Part shown: positions 33,379-43,371 of the stretch, in pieces
Layout of the letters: each line of letters starts with the position of its first letter
Position numbering within the stretch: position 1 is the stretch's first letter
Assembly (NCBI GenBank): GCA_964635325.1
Contig: CAZWOL010000001.1
Location: 1-64,000, forward strand
Reading direction: 5' to 3'
Length of the DNA: 64,000 bases
Source: BOG-1112 sp964635325
Lineage (GTDB): Bacteria > Bdellovibrionota_B > Oligoflexia > Oligoflexales > Bog-1112
The notes under the pieces: model-generated
Database searches by the model: none
What the model was told of the DNA's origin: nothing
The model's input: the letters and a program-made list of their open reading frames with translations, nothing else
Made by a program: the position numbers and the translations under genes

Positions 33379-35871
33379 ATGACAGAGATGAGTGTGGATA
33401 ATCGAGAAAATACTACAAGTGCTACTGCTGAGACGGATAGTTATTCTGCTGATAACATTAAAGTTCTCGAAGGCCTGGAAGCTGTACGTAAGCGCCCAGG
33501 CATGTATATTGGATCAACATCCCTTGATGGGCTTCACCACTTAGTTTATGAAATCGTCGATAATTCAATCGATGAAGCTATGTCAGGTCATTGCACACAA
33601 ATCGATGTTTGTGTGCACCTCGACGGCTCTGTCTCTGTTCGAGATAATGGTCGTGGTATTCCAGTAGCGTTACATCCAACCGAAGGCAAATCAGCTCTTG
33701 AAGTTGTAATGACCGTCCTTCATGCGGGTGGTAAATTCGATGACAAGGCTTTTGCATTCTCAGGGGGCTTGCACGGGGTGGGTGCCTCCGTTGTAAATGC
33801 TCTTTCAGAGTGGACGCGCGTCGAGGTTCGCAAGGACGGTAAAGTTTACCTGCAGAGTTATGTTCGAGGCGTACCTGATGCTGAGGTGCGAGTCACAGGA
33901 ACAACCCAGGAACGAGGAACCCTAACCCATTTCAAAGCAGATCCAACGATCTTCAAGGAAACAAAATACAGTTTCGATGTTTTGCAGAAACGTTTGCGAG
34001 AACTTGCGTTTCTCAACAAGGGAATCAAGATCAATCTTGTCGATGAAACTACAGATCAGTCTGGAACTTTTCATTTCGATGGTGGTTTGATTTCTTATGC
34101 AGAATATTTGAATCGTGGAAAAAATGTTTTGCATCCAAAACCTGTTTTTGTCGGTGCTGAACAGCGAGAGGGAAACTCGTTACAATCCATTTTCGAGTGC
34201 GTTTTGCAATGGACAGATGCCTACCAAGAAAACATTCATTCCTACGTGAACAATATCAATACTCTCGAAGGTGGCACCCATCTCACAGCACTCAAAAGTG
34301 CCTTGACGCGTATTGTGAATCAATTCGCAGAGAAGTCGGGGGCCCTCAAGGCTCTTAAAAGCCCCCTGACTGGTGAAGATGTTCGAGAGGGTTTGACAGC
34401 AATTCTTGCAATACGAGTAAAAAACCCTGAATTTCAAGGTCAAACAAAGACAAAACTTGGAAACGCAGAAGTTCGAGGTTGGATCGAGACTGTCGTAAGT
34501 GACAAACTCACAGATTATTTTAACGAGCACCCTGATGTTGTTCGTGGTGTGGTGTCAAAAATTGTTGATGCTGCTCGTGCAAGGCTTGCAGCGAAAAAAG
34601 CTCGAGAACTCACACGTCGTAAGACAGCCCTCGATTTTGCGGGACTTCCTGGAAAAATGGCTGACTGCCAAGAAAAAGATCCTAGTCTTTGCGAACTGTT
34701 TTTAGTCGAAGGTGACTCTGCAGGTGGTTCAGCAAAGCAAGCTCGTGATCGTCGTTTTCAAGCGGTTTTGCCATTGCGAGGTAAGATTCTAAATGTTGAA
34801 AAAGCTCGATTCGACAAGATGCTCACTTCAACCGAAATCAAGTTGCTTATCAAAGCGATGGGGACGGGGATTGGTAGAGATGAGTTTGATATTGCTAAAA
34901 TTCGTTACCACAAAATAGTTTTGATGACCGATGCGGACGTTGATGGTGCTCATATTCGAACGTTGATTTTGACATTTTTCTACAGACAAATGCCTGAGAT
35001 TATCAAACATGGGTATCTCTACATTGCTCAACCTCCGCTATACAGGTACAAAAAAGGTAAATCTGAAAAATATTTGAAGGATGAGAGCGAGCTGTTGTTG
35101 TTTTTAAATCAAGCAGGAATGAGCTCATTAGAGATAATCGACTCCCAAGGGAAAAAGCTTGACCGTCCTCTGATGGAAGCCATCCTAGCGAAGTTAACGC
35201 GATTTAACCGCATTCTAGAGCTTTCCAGTCGCAGACGTCCTAAAGATCTTATTACGTATCTAATCGAAAAAGCGGACATTACACAGTCGTTGGTTTCAGA
35301 GCAGGCAGCTCAAAACCTTTGTGCTGATATGCTTAGCTATTTGGACAAAAGCGTTGAGGGAAGCTTCAATGCAGAAGGTAAGGTTGTTTTTGATAGCGAG
35401 CACAGCAGTTACAGCATACACATGAGAACGCGAGTTAAAAACATTCCACAAGAATTTAAAATTGATGCAATGTTTTTGAATTCGGGTGAGCTAGTTGAAC
35501 TCAAAAAACTCAGCGAACAAATCAAAGAACAAATTCAACAACCGTTTTCTTGCTATGCTCTCGATCAAAATGGTCAGCGCCTTCCAGGAGAACCTAAGAT
35601 CATTGAGAAGCTAGACTCTTTGCGAGAGAGTATTCTCGAAGAGGGTCGCAAGAGCGCCTATATACAGCGTTACAAAGGGCTTGGGGAGATGAACCCAGAC
35701 CAACTTGAAGTAACGACTATGAATCCGGCAAACCGTACCCTTTTGAAAGTAGAAATCGGGGATGCGATCGAAGCAGATCGATTGTTCAGTACATTGATGG
35801 GTGATGAAGTTGAGCCTAGAAGAGACTTCATTCAATCTAATGCCCTTCACGTCTCCAATCTTGATATTTAG
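33379..35871 (+). CDS. gyrB: DNA gyrase subunit B
   Basis: GyrB is the ATPase half of gyrase. The 830-residue protein has the GHKL ATP site (EIVDNSIDEAMSG, DNGRGIPV, GGLHGVGASVVNAL), the transducer, and the TOPRIM metal site (EGDSAGGSAKQ, PLRGKILNVEKAR, DADVDGAHIRTL). The C-terminal tail contains QRYKGLGEMNPDQL. An N-terminal Ser/Thr-rich stretch of about 25 residues precedes the core. AGGG lies about seven bases before the ATG. It follows dnaN by 38 bases and precedes gyrA by 11. Confidence 0.97.
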   Translation: MTEMSVDNRENTTSATAETDSYSADNIKVLEGLEAVRKRPGMYIGSTSLDGLHHLVYEIVDNSIDEAMSGHCTQIDVCVHLDGSVSVRDNGRGIPVALHPTEGKSALEVVMTVLHAGGKFDDKAFAFSGGLHGVGASVVNALSEWTRVEVRKDGKVYLQSYVRGVPDAEVRVTGTTQERGTLTHFKADPTIFKETKYSFDVLQKRLRELAFLNKGIKINLVDETTDQSGTFHFDGGLISYAEYLNRGKNVLHPKPVFVGAEQREGNSLQSIFECVLQWTDAYQENIHSYVNNINTLEGGTHLTALKSALTRIVNQFAEKSGALKALKSPLTGEDVREGLTAILAIRVKNPEFQGQTKTKLGNAEVRGWIETVVSDKLTDYFNEHPDVVRGVVSKIVDAARARLAAKKARELTRRKTALDFAGLPGKMADCQEKDPSLCELFLVEGDSAGGSAKQARDRRFQAVLPLRGKILNVEKARFDKMLTSTEIKLLIKAMGTGIGRDEFDIAKIRYHKIVLMTDADVDGAHIRTLILTFFYRQMPEIIKHGYLYIAQPPLYRYKKGKSEKYLKDESELLLFLNQAGMSSLEIIDSQGKKLDRPLMEAILAKLTRFNRILELSSRRRPKDLITYLIEKADITQSLVSEQAAQNLCADMLSYLDKSVEGSFNAEGKVVFDSEHSSYSIHMRTRVKNIPQEFKIDAMFLNSGELVELKKLSEQIKEQIQQPFSCYALDQNGQRLPGEPKIIEKLDSLRESILEEGRKSAYIQRYKGLGEMNPDQLEVTTMNPANRTLLKVEIGDAIEADRLFSTLMGDEVEPRRDFIQSNALHVSNLDI

Positions 35872-35882
35872 TCGAGGATGCC

Positions 35883-38345
35883 ATGGCTGATCAAACGGAT
35901 ATAGTTCCGATTAATATTGAATCAGAAATGAAAAATTCATTTCTAGATTATTCGATGAGTGTAATCGTCGCAAGAGCACTCCCTGATGTTCGTGATGGGC
36001 TTAAGCCAGTTCATCGACGCATTCTTTTTGCGATGCAAAAATTAAAAAACTTCCACAACAAACCCTACTTGAAGTCTGCTCGTATCGTAGGGGATGTAAT
36101 CGGTAAGTATCATCCTCACGGAGACAATCCAGTCTACGAATCTATGGTTCGGATGGCACAAGACTTTTCGCTACGCTATCCTCTGATTGATGGCCAAGGT
36201 AACTTTGGTTCGGTGGATGGAGACAGCGCAGCTGCTATGCGTTACACAGAGTCTCGTATGCACGAGCTCAGTGAATTTTTACTCATGGACCTCGAGAAGG
36301 AAACGGTTAATTTCGTGCCCAACTATGATGGGAGTGAAATCGAACCTGTTGTATTGCCATCTCGTGTTCCTCAGCTTCTGATCAACGGATCTTCAGGTAT
36401 TGCAGTTGGTATGGCAACGAACATTCCACCGCATAATCTTGGTGAAGTTCTTGCCGCAGTTGAGGCTTATGTTCGCAACAACGACATAAAACTCGAAGAG
36501 CTAATGCAAATCATAAAAGGACCAGATTTTCCGACAGCTGGTGAGATTCATGGGTTGCAAGGAATTCGGGATGCATATGCGACCGGACGTGGTTCGTTGT
36601 TGATTCGTGCAAAAGCAGATATTGAGACCCTTGCAAATGGTCGTCAGAAAATTGTCATAAGTGAAATTCCATATCAGGTTAATAAGGCTAGACTGATCGA
36701 GAAAATCGCAGAGCTTGTCGGTCAAAAAAAGATTGAAGGCATATCTGATATTCGAGATGAATCTGCAAAAAATGAAATTCGTGTTGTTATTGAGGTGAGA
36801 AGAGGAGAGTCCGCAGAAGTTCTTCTTAATAATCTCTATAAACTCACACAGCTTCAAACGTCTTTTGGGATGAACCTGGTTGCACTTGTAAGGGGAGTTC
36901 CAAAGCTTTTAAGCTTGCGTGAACTGATCGCTGAATTCTCTCAGCATCGACGAGAAGTTGTGCTGCGACGCACAGCGTTTCTCTTGCGTAAGTGTGAAGA
37001 TCGAGCTCATCTTCTCTTGGGTCTTAAAATAGCAGTTGAGAATGCTGATGATGTTGTTGAGCTCATTAAAAGCTCTAAAGATCCGCTTATTGCTCTCGAG
37101 AAACTAATGACATCCTACAAGCTTTCCGAAGTTCAAGCGAAAGCTATTTTGGATATGAAGTTAGTCCGTTTAACAAATATGGAACGGGGTAAGATAGCGG
37201 TTGATTTCGAAGAGGTGATGAAAGAAATCAGTACATTGAAGCTGATTTTAAGCGACGACAAGGAAGTAACGCGTATTATTCTTGAAGAACTTGCAGAAAT
37301 TCAAACACGTTTTGCGGATAGTCGAAAAACGAAGCTGTTTCCAGCTGCAGCTGATGAATTTACGATGGAAAGTTTGATTGCAGACGAAGAGGTTGCGGTA
37401 ACCATCACCCATGGTGGTTATGTGAAACGAACAGCGCTAACCGAAATCTCTGCTCAACGTCGTGGGGGCAAAGGTAAAAGTGGTATGCTCACAAAAGAAG
37501 AGGATTTTGTTAGAGATCTCTTCATCACCAGCAACCACAAAGATTTGCTGTGTTTTACTGACAAGGGGCGCGTTTATAGCATCAAGGTTTACAAAATTCC
37601 TGAAGCGGCTCTGCGCGCAAGAGGAACACACTTTGCAAATCTTATTAGCTTTGAAAAAGACGAGCGAGTCGTATCGACGTTGACAGTGGGTGAGTATCGC
37701 AGCGATGCCTTTGTGTTTTCGATGACACGTGGTGGTTACATCAAGAAGACAGAGCTGCAGGCCTATGCAAATGTTAGATCAACAGGAATTATAGGTCTAA
37801 AATTAGACGAGGGTGACTCTCTTGTTGATTGTGTAATGGGCACTGATAAAGATGAGATTTTAATAGCAACACGAACAGGTAAGGCTATTCGTTTTAAAGC
37901 AGACGAAGTTAGGACCGTCGGACGTGTTTCGAGAGGTGTCACAGGCATGCGTTTCTCGACCTCAGATGATGGGGTTGTTGGGATTGAAGTCTTGCAAGTT
38001 AATACCAAATCTTCCATCCTGTCTGTTTGTGAACGAGGATACGGAAAACGCTCGAATCTAGATGAGTATCGACTCCAAACCCGAGGGGGTAAGGGGATAT
38101 TTACCATCAAAGTAACAGAGCGTAATGGTCCCGTTGTTGGAATTAGTCAGGTCAGTGAAGATGATCAGGTTGTGCTGATGACATCCTCTGGAAAAGTTGT
38201 TCGTTTCAACGTTAGTGAGATGGGTGTTATCGGTCGGCATACTCAGGGCGTTCGTTTGATCAACATCGATGATGATGAAAAAGTCGTCGGCATTGAGAAG
38301 GTGGCCAAAGAAAGTGATGTCGAAACAGCGGAGCTTCCAGTCTAA
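35883..38345 (+). CDS. gyrA: DNA gyrase subunit A
   Basis: GyrA is the DNA-cleaving half of gyrase. The 820-residue protein carries the catalytic Tyr121 (AAAMRYTE), the winged-helix domain, a coiled-coil gate and C-terminal beta-pinwheel blades beginning with the GyrA box QRRGGKGKS, which marks gyrase rather than topoisomerase IV. In the quinolone region the sequence is HGDNPVYES: Asn82 and Glu86 stand where E. coli has Ser83 and Asp87. GAGG lies six bases before the ATG. A strong terminator lies 26 bases past the stop. Confidence 0.97.
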   Translation: MADQTDIVPINIESEMKNSFLDYSMSVIVARALPDVRDGLKPVHRRILFAMQKLKNFHNKPYLKSARIVGDVIGKYHPHGDNPVYESMVRMAQDFSLRYPLIDGQGNFGSVDGDSAAAMRYTESRMHELSEFLLMDLEKETVNFVPNYDGSEIEPVVLPSRVPQLLINGSSGIAVGMATNIPPHNLGEVLAAVEAYVRNNDIKLEELMQIIKGPDFPTAGEIHGLQGIRDAYATGRGSLLIRAKADIETLANGRQKIVISEIPYQVNKARLIEKIAELVGQKKIEGISDIRDESAKNEIRVVIEVRRGESAEVLLNNLYKLTQLQTSFGMNLVALVRGVPKLLSLRELIAEFSQHRREVVLRRTAFLLRKCEDRAHLLLGLKIAVENADDVVELIKSSKDPLIALEKLMTSYKLSEVQAKAILDMKLVRLTNMERGKIAVDFEEVMKEISTLKLILSDDKEVTRIILEELAEIQTRFADSRKTKLFPAAADEFTMESLIADEEVAVTITHGGYVKRTALTEISAQRRGGKGKSGMLTKEEDFVRDLFITSNHKDLLCFTDKGRVYSIKVYKIPEAALRARGTHFANLISFEKDERVVSTLTVGEYRSDAFVFSMTRGGYIKKTELQAYANVRSTGIIGLKLDEGDSLVDCVMGTDKDEILIATRTGKAIRFKADEVRTVGRVSRGVTGMRFSTSDDGVVGIEVLQVNTKSSILSVCERGYGKRSNLDEYRLQTRGGKGIFTIKVTERNGPVVGISQVSEDDQVVLMTSSGKVVRFNVSEMGVIGRHTQGVRLINIDDDEKVVGIEKVAKESDVETAELPV

Positions 38346-39432
38346 TCTTCCAAGCCTTAATGCAAAGTTGAAAGGGCTCTTTGAGCCCTTTTTTCAAAAG
38401 GATCAACTAACACATGTAGCTGTAATATGTGGGAGTTTGCGAGATCCGAATTTGTTCTTTAATTTTCAGCAACCTGTTGGAAATTTTGTTTTCGACCTAG
38501 CAAGCTTAACCAAAGTTCTTGTCACGTCACCTCTTGTATGCAATTCTTTATCTCACTCTAGATCCTTGCTTGAACAGCCAATGCAGGCAGTCTGGTCTGT
38601 TGAATCTCCGACTTTACGTGAAGAGCTTCGTTCTATTTTGGTTTCTTCTTTGATTCATCACACCTCAGGGTTGCCAGCATGGAGGAATTTCTGGATACCT
38701 CGTATTCACGAGTCCTTTAGACAAGACTCTGTAGATCGCAAACAAAGAGCGGACTTGTTTTTTCAGAGAGTGAATACCTGGTCGAAGGAGCAATTTAAAA
38801 ACTCAGGCTATCTATATAGTGATATTGGATATCTTCTTTTGGGGTGTTGGCTTGAACAGAGCTATCGATCTGATCTATCGCAAATCTTCAAACATTTTTG
38901 TCAGAACGCTCTAGGATTAGACCGTAATCTTTTGTTTTTTCCTGCATCAGAGCCAGGCTTATCGAGTGAGTTTGTTCCCACAGCCTATTGTCCTTTGCGT
39001 AAGCGTCGATTGATTGGAGAGGTTCATGATGAAAATGCCTTTTCGTTGGGTGGGGTCTGTGGTCACGCAGGTTTATTTGGAAGTGCACAGGCACTGACTT
39101 CATTTCTTTTAGCGTATTTTAGAGGCAAGTTTGGTCAGCTTATCCTTAGCTCTTCAGTAATTGAAAAAGATGTTCCGCTCGAATCTACAGGTGCTAGTGT
39201 TATGGGGTGGCATCGATCATCATTTTCTTTTGCTCCCAAGGAACCATTGATCAAACACTTAGGGTTCACAGGTACGGGGATTTGGATTCTGCCAAAACGT
39301 CAAATGTATATTTTGATTCTAACCAATAGAGTTTACAGCTCACGTTTGGGACCATGGATTCAACCATTGCGAGAGGATGTGTGTAGGCTTTTGGCACAGC
39401 ATTTGGATCTGTTAGAAGCAGAGAGAAGATAA
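38317..39432 (+). CDS. Serine hydrolase of the beta-lactamase / class C fold
   Basis: The 371-residue protein has the SxxK nucleophile motif SLTK at 63-66 (FDLASLTK context), the HTSGLP loop and YSD at 167-169 in place of the usual YxN. This is the family of AmpC-like esterases, D-aminopeptidases and DD-peptidases; the substrate cannot be told. No signal peptide is visible, so a cytosolic place is suggested. The ATG at 38317 overlaps gyrA by 29 bases, and an intrinsic-terminator-like hairpin lies inside codons 19-26, so the start or expression is uncertain. The late KTG-like motif appears as FTGTG. Confidence 0.7.
   Translation: MSKQRSFQSNLPSLNAKLKGLFEPFFQKDQLTHVAVICGSLRDPNLFFNFQQPVGNFVFDLASLTKVLVTSPLVCNSLSHSRSLLEQPMQAVWSVESPTLREELRSILVSSLIHHTSGLPAWRNFWIPRIHESFRQDSVDRKQRADLFFQRVNTWSKEQFKNSGYLYSDIGYLLLGCWLEQSYRSDLSQIFKHFCQNALGLDRNLLFFPASEPGLSSEFVPTAYCPLRKRRLIGEVHDENAFSLGGVCGHAGLFGSAQALTSFLLAYFRGKFGQLILSSSVIEKDVPLESTGASVMGWHRSSFSFAPKEPLIKHLGFTGTGIWILPKRQMYILILTNRVYSSRLGPWIQPLREDVCRLLAQHLDLLEAERR
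38371..38394 (+). terminator. Intrinsic terminator after gyrA
   Basis: AAAGGGCTC (38371-38379) and GAGCCCTTT (38383-38391) form a perfect 9-bp stem with a 3-base loop, ending in a T6 run. It begins 26 bases after the gyrA stop but inside the overlapping serine-hydrolase frame. Confidence 0.85.
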
Positions 39433-39438
39433 TATTTT

Positions 39439-40494
39439 TTAGAATTCGAAGTAAAACCCAACAACAAGGTCAACAGCAAGGGATTGTTTTTTATGGGCCA
39501 AGGCTTCTGTTGTGTCGGTTGTATCGTCAACCGGCACTTTTGTTCCTGTGGGCGCAGTTGCCCCGGCAACTAGGTCGGGAGCATTGGATACGGTGGTGGT
39601 TGGGCCCATTGCAACCAGAGGCACTAACAGATCGAATGCGGCGCTTAATCCGAAGCGTCCAAATGCGTATTTGTAAATAAAGGGAAGACGTAAAGAGACT
39701 ATATTTAATTGAGATGTAGCTGAGTAGACGTCAACTGCACCCGAACCGTTGTCGGAGCTTGCAGAAAGTTTAACAGAGTTCATGTCGAAGTCGAGGCCAG
39801 CAGCAAAGTTTACACCCCAGCGTTTGTAATAGATGTAATCTAAGTAAAGGGCAAAATCTGTTGCAGAGAGTGATGTCGTCATCACATTGGACGTGGTGCC
39901 ATCAGCGTCTGTAAGAATTGAAGATCCAGCAAAGAATCCAAATCGTAGGCCAAAAATGAGCCCCCAATTGAGCATTTCCATCTCAGCGCCAAAGCCAGGA
40001 GGAAGGAGCATAGAGGAGGCTGTCGAGTCGGCTTTCCAAAAGGAGGTATTTCCGGCAGTATCAGCAATATACTCAAGGTTGCCATAGCTTGCTGGCGTCA
40101 TTGGAAGAAAATGCATATTAAGAGCCAAAGAGTATTTGCGAGGTGGTATTTGAGGTTCGGGTTCTTTTTGTGAACCTACCTTTTTTTGTGTGGTCGAAGG
40201 GGTATTCGTTGTGTCACTGAGAGTGACTGTGTTGCCATTTTTTAGAGTGGCAGCAGCCTGTACCGGGACTCTGAGGTCGGCCTTGGTTTTGGTAGCCTTT
40301 GCAATCTTTCCACAGGTTAGCTTTTTTGCACCGTCGAAGATGCAGGCTGTTTTTCCTTTGCTGAAGCCAGACGCCTCGCCTTCATTGATAAGTATCGCGC
40401 CAGTTTTGGTGTTAATTTTGGTAATAGTAGCAGAGAATGCGGCAGACGGGAGAAGAACTGCAAAAGTTCCCAAATAAATCAAGACCCTGAGCAT
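39439..40494 (-). CDS. Predicted outer-membrane beta-barrel protein
   Basis: The 351-residue protein begins with a clear signal peptide cleaved after SAAFSA (about residue 21). A small N-terminal domain (about 22-95) with LINEGEASGFSKGK and two cysteines (CIFDGAKKLTC) precedes a Thr/Gln/Pro-rich linker. The rest has alternating aromatic and hydrophobic strands and ends in FYFEF, the usual C-terminal signature recognised by the Bam complex. I do not recognise the family. The ATG at 40494 has AAGGAG seven bases upstream. It is convergent with the serine hydrolase, six bases apart. The 201 bases between it and pyrG hold no clear regulatory signal. Confidence 0.7.
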   Translation of the reverse strand: MLRVLIYLGTFAVLLPSAAFSATITKINTKTGAILINEGEASGFSKGKTACIFDGAKKLTCGKIAKATKTKADLRVPVQAAATLKNGNTVTLSDTTNTPSTTQKKVGSQKEPEPQIPPRKYSLALNMHFLPMTPASYGNLEYIADTAGNTSFWKADSTASSMLLPPGFGAEMEMLNWGLIFGLRFGFFAGSSILTDADGTTSNVMTTSLSATDFALYLDYIYYKRWGVNFAAGLDFDMNSVKLSASSDNGSGAVDVYSATSQLNIVSLRLPFIYKYAFGRFGLSAAFDLLVPLVAMGPTTTVSNAPDLVAGATAPTGTKVPVDDTTDTTEALAHKKQSLAVDLVVGFYFEF

Positions 40495-40695
40495 TGCTAT
40501 GCTCCTTATAATGTTAGGTGCTGAATCTCGTTTAATTTTATCAATTCGCAAGAGCCCAGTAAATGACCCCGCGAAAATTATGAATTCAGGTAGCTAGGTA
40601 AATCATGATTTGATAAAGGTAATGCTTTAATTTCTTATTAAATCTCACGCTTTTTATACAAAACAGCATCGACGCGGAGGCGCCAGGACCAGACC

Positions 40696-42324
40696 ATGTC
40701 TACTAAGAATCGCCATACAAAATTTATCTTTATTACAGGTGGTGTCGTCTCTTCTCTCGGCAAAGGGATTATTTCTGCATGTACAGGAGCTTTGCTTGAA
40801 ACGAGAGGCCTCAAAGTTGTTTTGAGTAAGGCAGATCCGTATATCAATATCGACCCAGGAACAATGAGTCCCATCCAGCATGGCGAGGTCTTCGTTACTA
40901 AAGATGGCGCAGAAACGGACCTTGATATTGGTCACTATGAACGCTTCACACGTGCATCTTTGAATCGCTTTAACAGCTTTTCTGCGGGCAAAGTCTATGA
41001 TGAGGTTCTGTCTAGAGAGCGTAAAGGAGATTACCTCGGAACAACAGTTCAGGTCGTTCCCCATATCACAGACCAAATCAAAGCTAATATTTTCAAGGCC
41101 TCCGAGGGGGCTGACATATCCATTGTTGAAATTGGTGGAACAGTAGGGGACATAGAAAGTCTTCCCTTTCTCGAAACTATTCGACAAATTCGCTATGAGT
41201 TGGGGCGCGAGAGCGTTTTGACCATTCATTTAACGCTGGTTCCATACATTGCAGCAGCGCGTGAGTTGAAGACAAAACCAACTCAGCATTCTGTTAAGGA
41301 GCTCCGCTCTATAGGTATTCAGCCTGATATTTTGATTTGTCGAGCGGATAGGGAAGTTCCAGAAGAGCTTCGTCGAAAAATCGCAGTCTTTTGCAACGTA
41401 AAAAGCAACCATGTTTTTGAAGCCAGAGATGTCGAAAGCATTTACCAGTTGCCGCTCATTTTGCATGAGCAAGGCCTTGATCAGATCATTGTTGATGATT
41501 TGAATATTTGGACGCGCAAGCCTGATTTAAAAGATTGGGCTATGATTGGAGAAAGACTTAAAAACCCGCATAAATCATGTGTTATTGGGGTCGTTGGTAA
41601 GTACACCGATGTTGTGGATGCTTATAAATCGATCAGTGAAGCTCTCGTGCATGCAGGGATTGCAAATGACGCTAAAGTTAGCGTTGAGTTTATAGATGCT
41701 GAGCGTCTTGATATTGATAACGTCGAAGAGATTTTAGCTGGCTTTGATGGCATCATCATTCCTGGTGGTTTTGGTGAACGTGGCGTTGAGGGTATGATCC
41801 TAGCTATTTCCTATGCGCGTAAGCGTGGAATACCATTCCTTGGTATTTGTTTGGGAATGCAGCTTGCTCTTGTTGAATTTGCTAGACATGTTGTTGGTTT
41901 AGCAGAGGCGCATAGCTCTGAATTTCAGCCCACAAGTCCTCATCCTGTCATTCATTTGATGGAGTCCCAAGCTCAAGTGACTGAAAAAGGTGGAACAATG
42001 CGACTTGGGGAGTATCCATGTCATCTGAAGATGGATACGAAGGTGCAAAAAAGTTACGCAAAGAAAAATATCAGCGAGCGTCATCGACATCGCTTTGAGT
42101 TTAATAATGCTTATAAACAAATGTTTGAAGAGCATGGAATTATTTTTAGCGGGGTCTATCTTGAGGGAAATCTCGTTGAAATTGTAGAATTGAAAGACCA
42201 TCCTTGGTTTGTGGGTTGCCAATTTCATCCAGAACTCAAGAGCCGCCCAATGGAGGCTCATCCGCTTTTCAACCATCTTGTAAAATCAGCGATTGAGCAA
42301 AAGCGTTCTAATGAAAAGGTCTAG
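40696..42324 (+). CDS. pyrG: CTP synthase
   Basis: PyrG aminates UTP to CTP with glutamine and ATP. The 542-residue protein has the synthetase domain with FITGGVVSSLGKGI and the SKADPYINIDPGTM loop, and a C-terminal class I glutamine amidotransferase with GGFGERG, the nucleophile in GICLGMQ and the HPELKSRP catalytic region. The length is normal. AGGA lies about eight bases before the ATG. It starts the run leading to LPS transport genes; CTP is needed there for CMP-Kdo. Confidence 0.97.
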   Translation: MSTKNRHTKFIFITGGVVSSLGKGIISACTGALLETRGLKVVLSKADPYINIDPGTMSPIQHGEVFVTKDGAETDLDIGHYERFTRASLNRFNSFSAGKVYDEVLSRERKGDYLGTTVQVVPHITDQIKANIFKASEGADISIVEIGGTVGDIESLPFLETIRQIRYELGRESVLTIHLTLVPYIAAARELKTKPTQHSVKELRSIGIQPDILICRADREVPEELRRKIAVFCNVKSNHVFEARDVESIYQLPLILHEQGLDQIIVDDLNIWTRKPDLKDWAMIGERLKNPHKSCVIGVVGKYTDVVDAYKSISEALVHAGIANDAKVSVEFIDAERLDIDNVEEILAGFDGIIIPGGFGERGVEGMILAISYARKRGIPFLGICLGMQLALVEFARHVVGLAEAHSSEFQPTSPHPVIHLMESQAQVTEKGGTMRLGEYPCHLKMDTKVQKSYAKKNISERHRHRFEFNNAYKQMFEEHGIIFSGVYLEGNLVEIVELKDHPWFVGCQFHPELKSRPMEAHPLFNHLVKSAIEQKRSNEKV

Positions 42325-42327
42325 TGG

Positions 42328-43302
42328 ATGCATAAAAAAGAAGAACTGATCAAGTGGGGACGACAAGTTCTATATACTGAAAGCGATTCGGTTCGAATGG
42401 CTGCAGATCGCTTGGGAGACTCTTTTTTTAATGCCTTCAAAATACTTTTCGAGTCTCAGGGTAAAGTTGTGCTTACTGGGCTCGGAAAGTCAGGACATAT
42501 CGCACAAAAAATCGCATCAACGATGTCAAGCACGGGTACCCCAGCTTTTTTTGTGCACCCGTCTGAGGCTCTGCATGGTGATTTTGGTATGATGTCGACT
42601 GGAGATTGTCTGCTAGCACTCTCTTTGGGGGGTGAAACACGTGAAGTGATGGCAATGGTCAAATATGCGCGTGAGCTAGCTATCCCTGTCATTGCGATAA
42701 CAGGCAAGATGCAATCCAGCCTAGCTAAGTTAGCAGATTGTGTCATCGATGGTTCGGTCGTTAAAGAAGCAGACACTCTAGGGTTGGCGCCTACATCCTC
42801 ATCGACAGTTGCACTTGCAATCGGTGATGCTTTAGCTGTTGTGACAATGCGAGCTAAAGGGTTCACACGAGAAAAATTTGCGAATCTGCATCCTGGTGGA
42901 AGCTTGGGTCGCGACCTAGCTCAGATTCAAGATTTGATGCGCTCAGTGGATGAAATTGGTGTACTTCCACAAAATGCACGTTTTGAAGATCTCATCGACG
43001 GAATGACGCGTTTTAATTTCGGTATTGTAGCAATAGTTGACAAGCATGGGCATCTGATGGGCTGTATCTCTGATGGTGACCTAAGGCGCAGCTTGCGTCG
43101 TTTCGGAGCATCCGCTTTGGAGATGGCTGTTAGTGACATTATGTCGGTACAACCAAAAACGATAGAGCTAACCGCAAAAGCAGTTGAAGCGATCAGTGCA
43201 ATGGAGAAGCATCAAATAACGAGTCTTTTTGTTTGCTCTGATGCAGGAAAGTTGCTTGGATTAGTCCGGTTGCATGATCTCATTTCTGCTAAGATTATAT
43301 AA
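42328..43302 (+). CDS. kdsD: D-arabinose-5-phosphate isomerase with CBS pair
   Basis: KdsD interconverts ribulose-5-phosphate and arabinose-5-phosphate, the first step to Kdo of LPS. The 324-residue protein has a SIS domain (VVLTGLGKSGHIAQKIASTM, SLGGETREV, PTSSSTVALAIGDALA) and two C-terminal CBS domains (about 205-324). It follows pyrG by three bases with AAGG eight bases upstream. The kdsC phosphatase usually next to it is absent; lptC comes directly. Confidence 0.93.
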   Translation: MHKKEELIKWGRQVLYTESDSVRMAADRLGDSFFNAFKILFESQGKVVLTGLGKSGHIAQKIASTMSSTGTPAFFVHPSEALHGDFGMMSTGDCLLALSLGGETREVMAMVKYARELAIPVIAITGKMQSSLAKLADCVIDGSVVKEADTLGLAPTSSSTVALAIGDALAVVTMRAKGFTREKFANLHPGGSLGRDLAQIQDLMRSVDEIGVLPQNARFEDLIDGMTRFNFGIVAIVDKHGHLMGCISDGDLRRSLRRFGASALEMAVSDIMSVQPKTIELTAKAVEAISAMEKHQITSLFVCSDAGKLLGLVRLHDLISAKII

Positions 43303-43371
43303 AACTTAAATTAGCCCACCTGGCGTCGTGTTGGCAGTCTGAGTTTGGCAGGAATAGCTGGAGGAATCATT

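Noticed and set aside
40654..41229. 191-codon frame opposite pyrG
   Set aside because: Shadow of pyrG; codon pattern follows the sense strand.
42637..42652. CACGTG-containing sequence resembling parS in kdsD
   Set aside because: Flanks do not match the palindrome; only the copy in atpC is exact.
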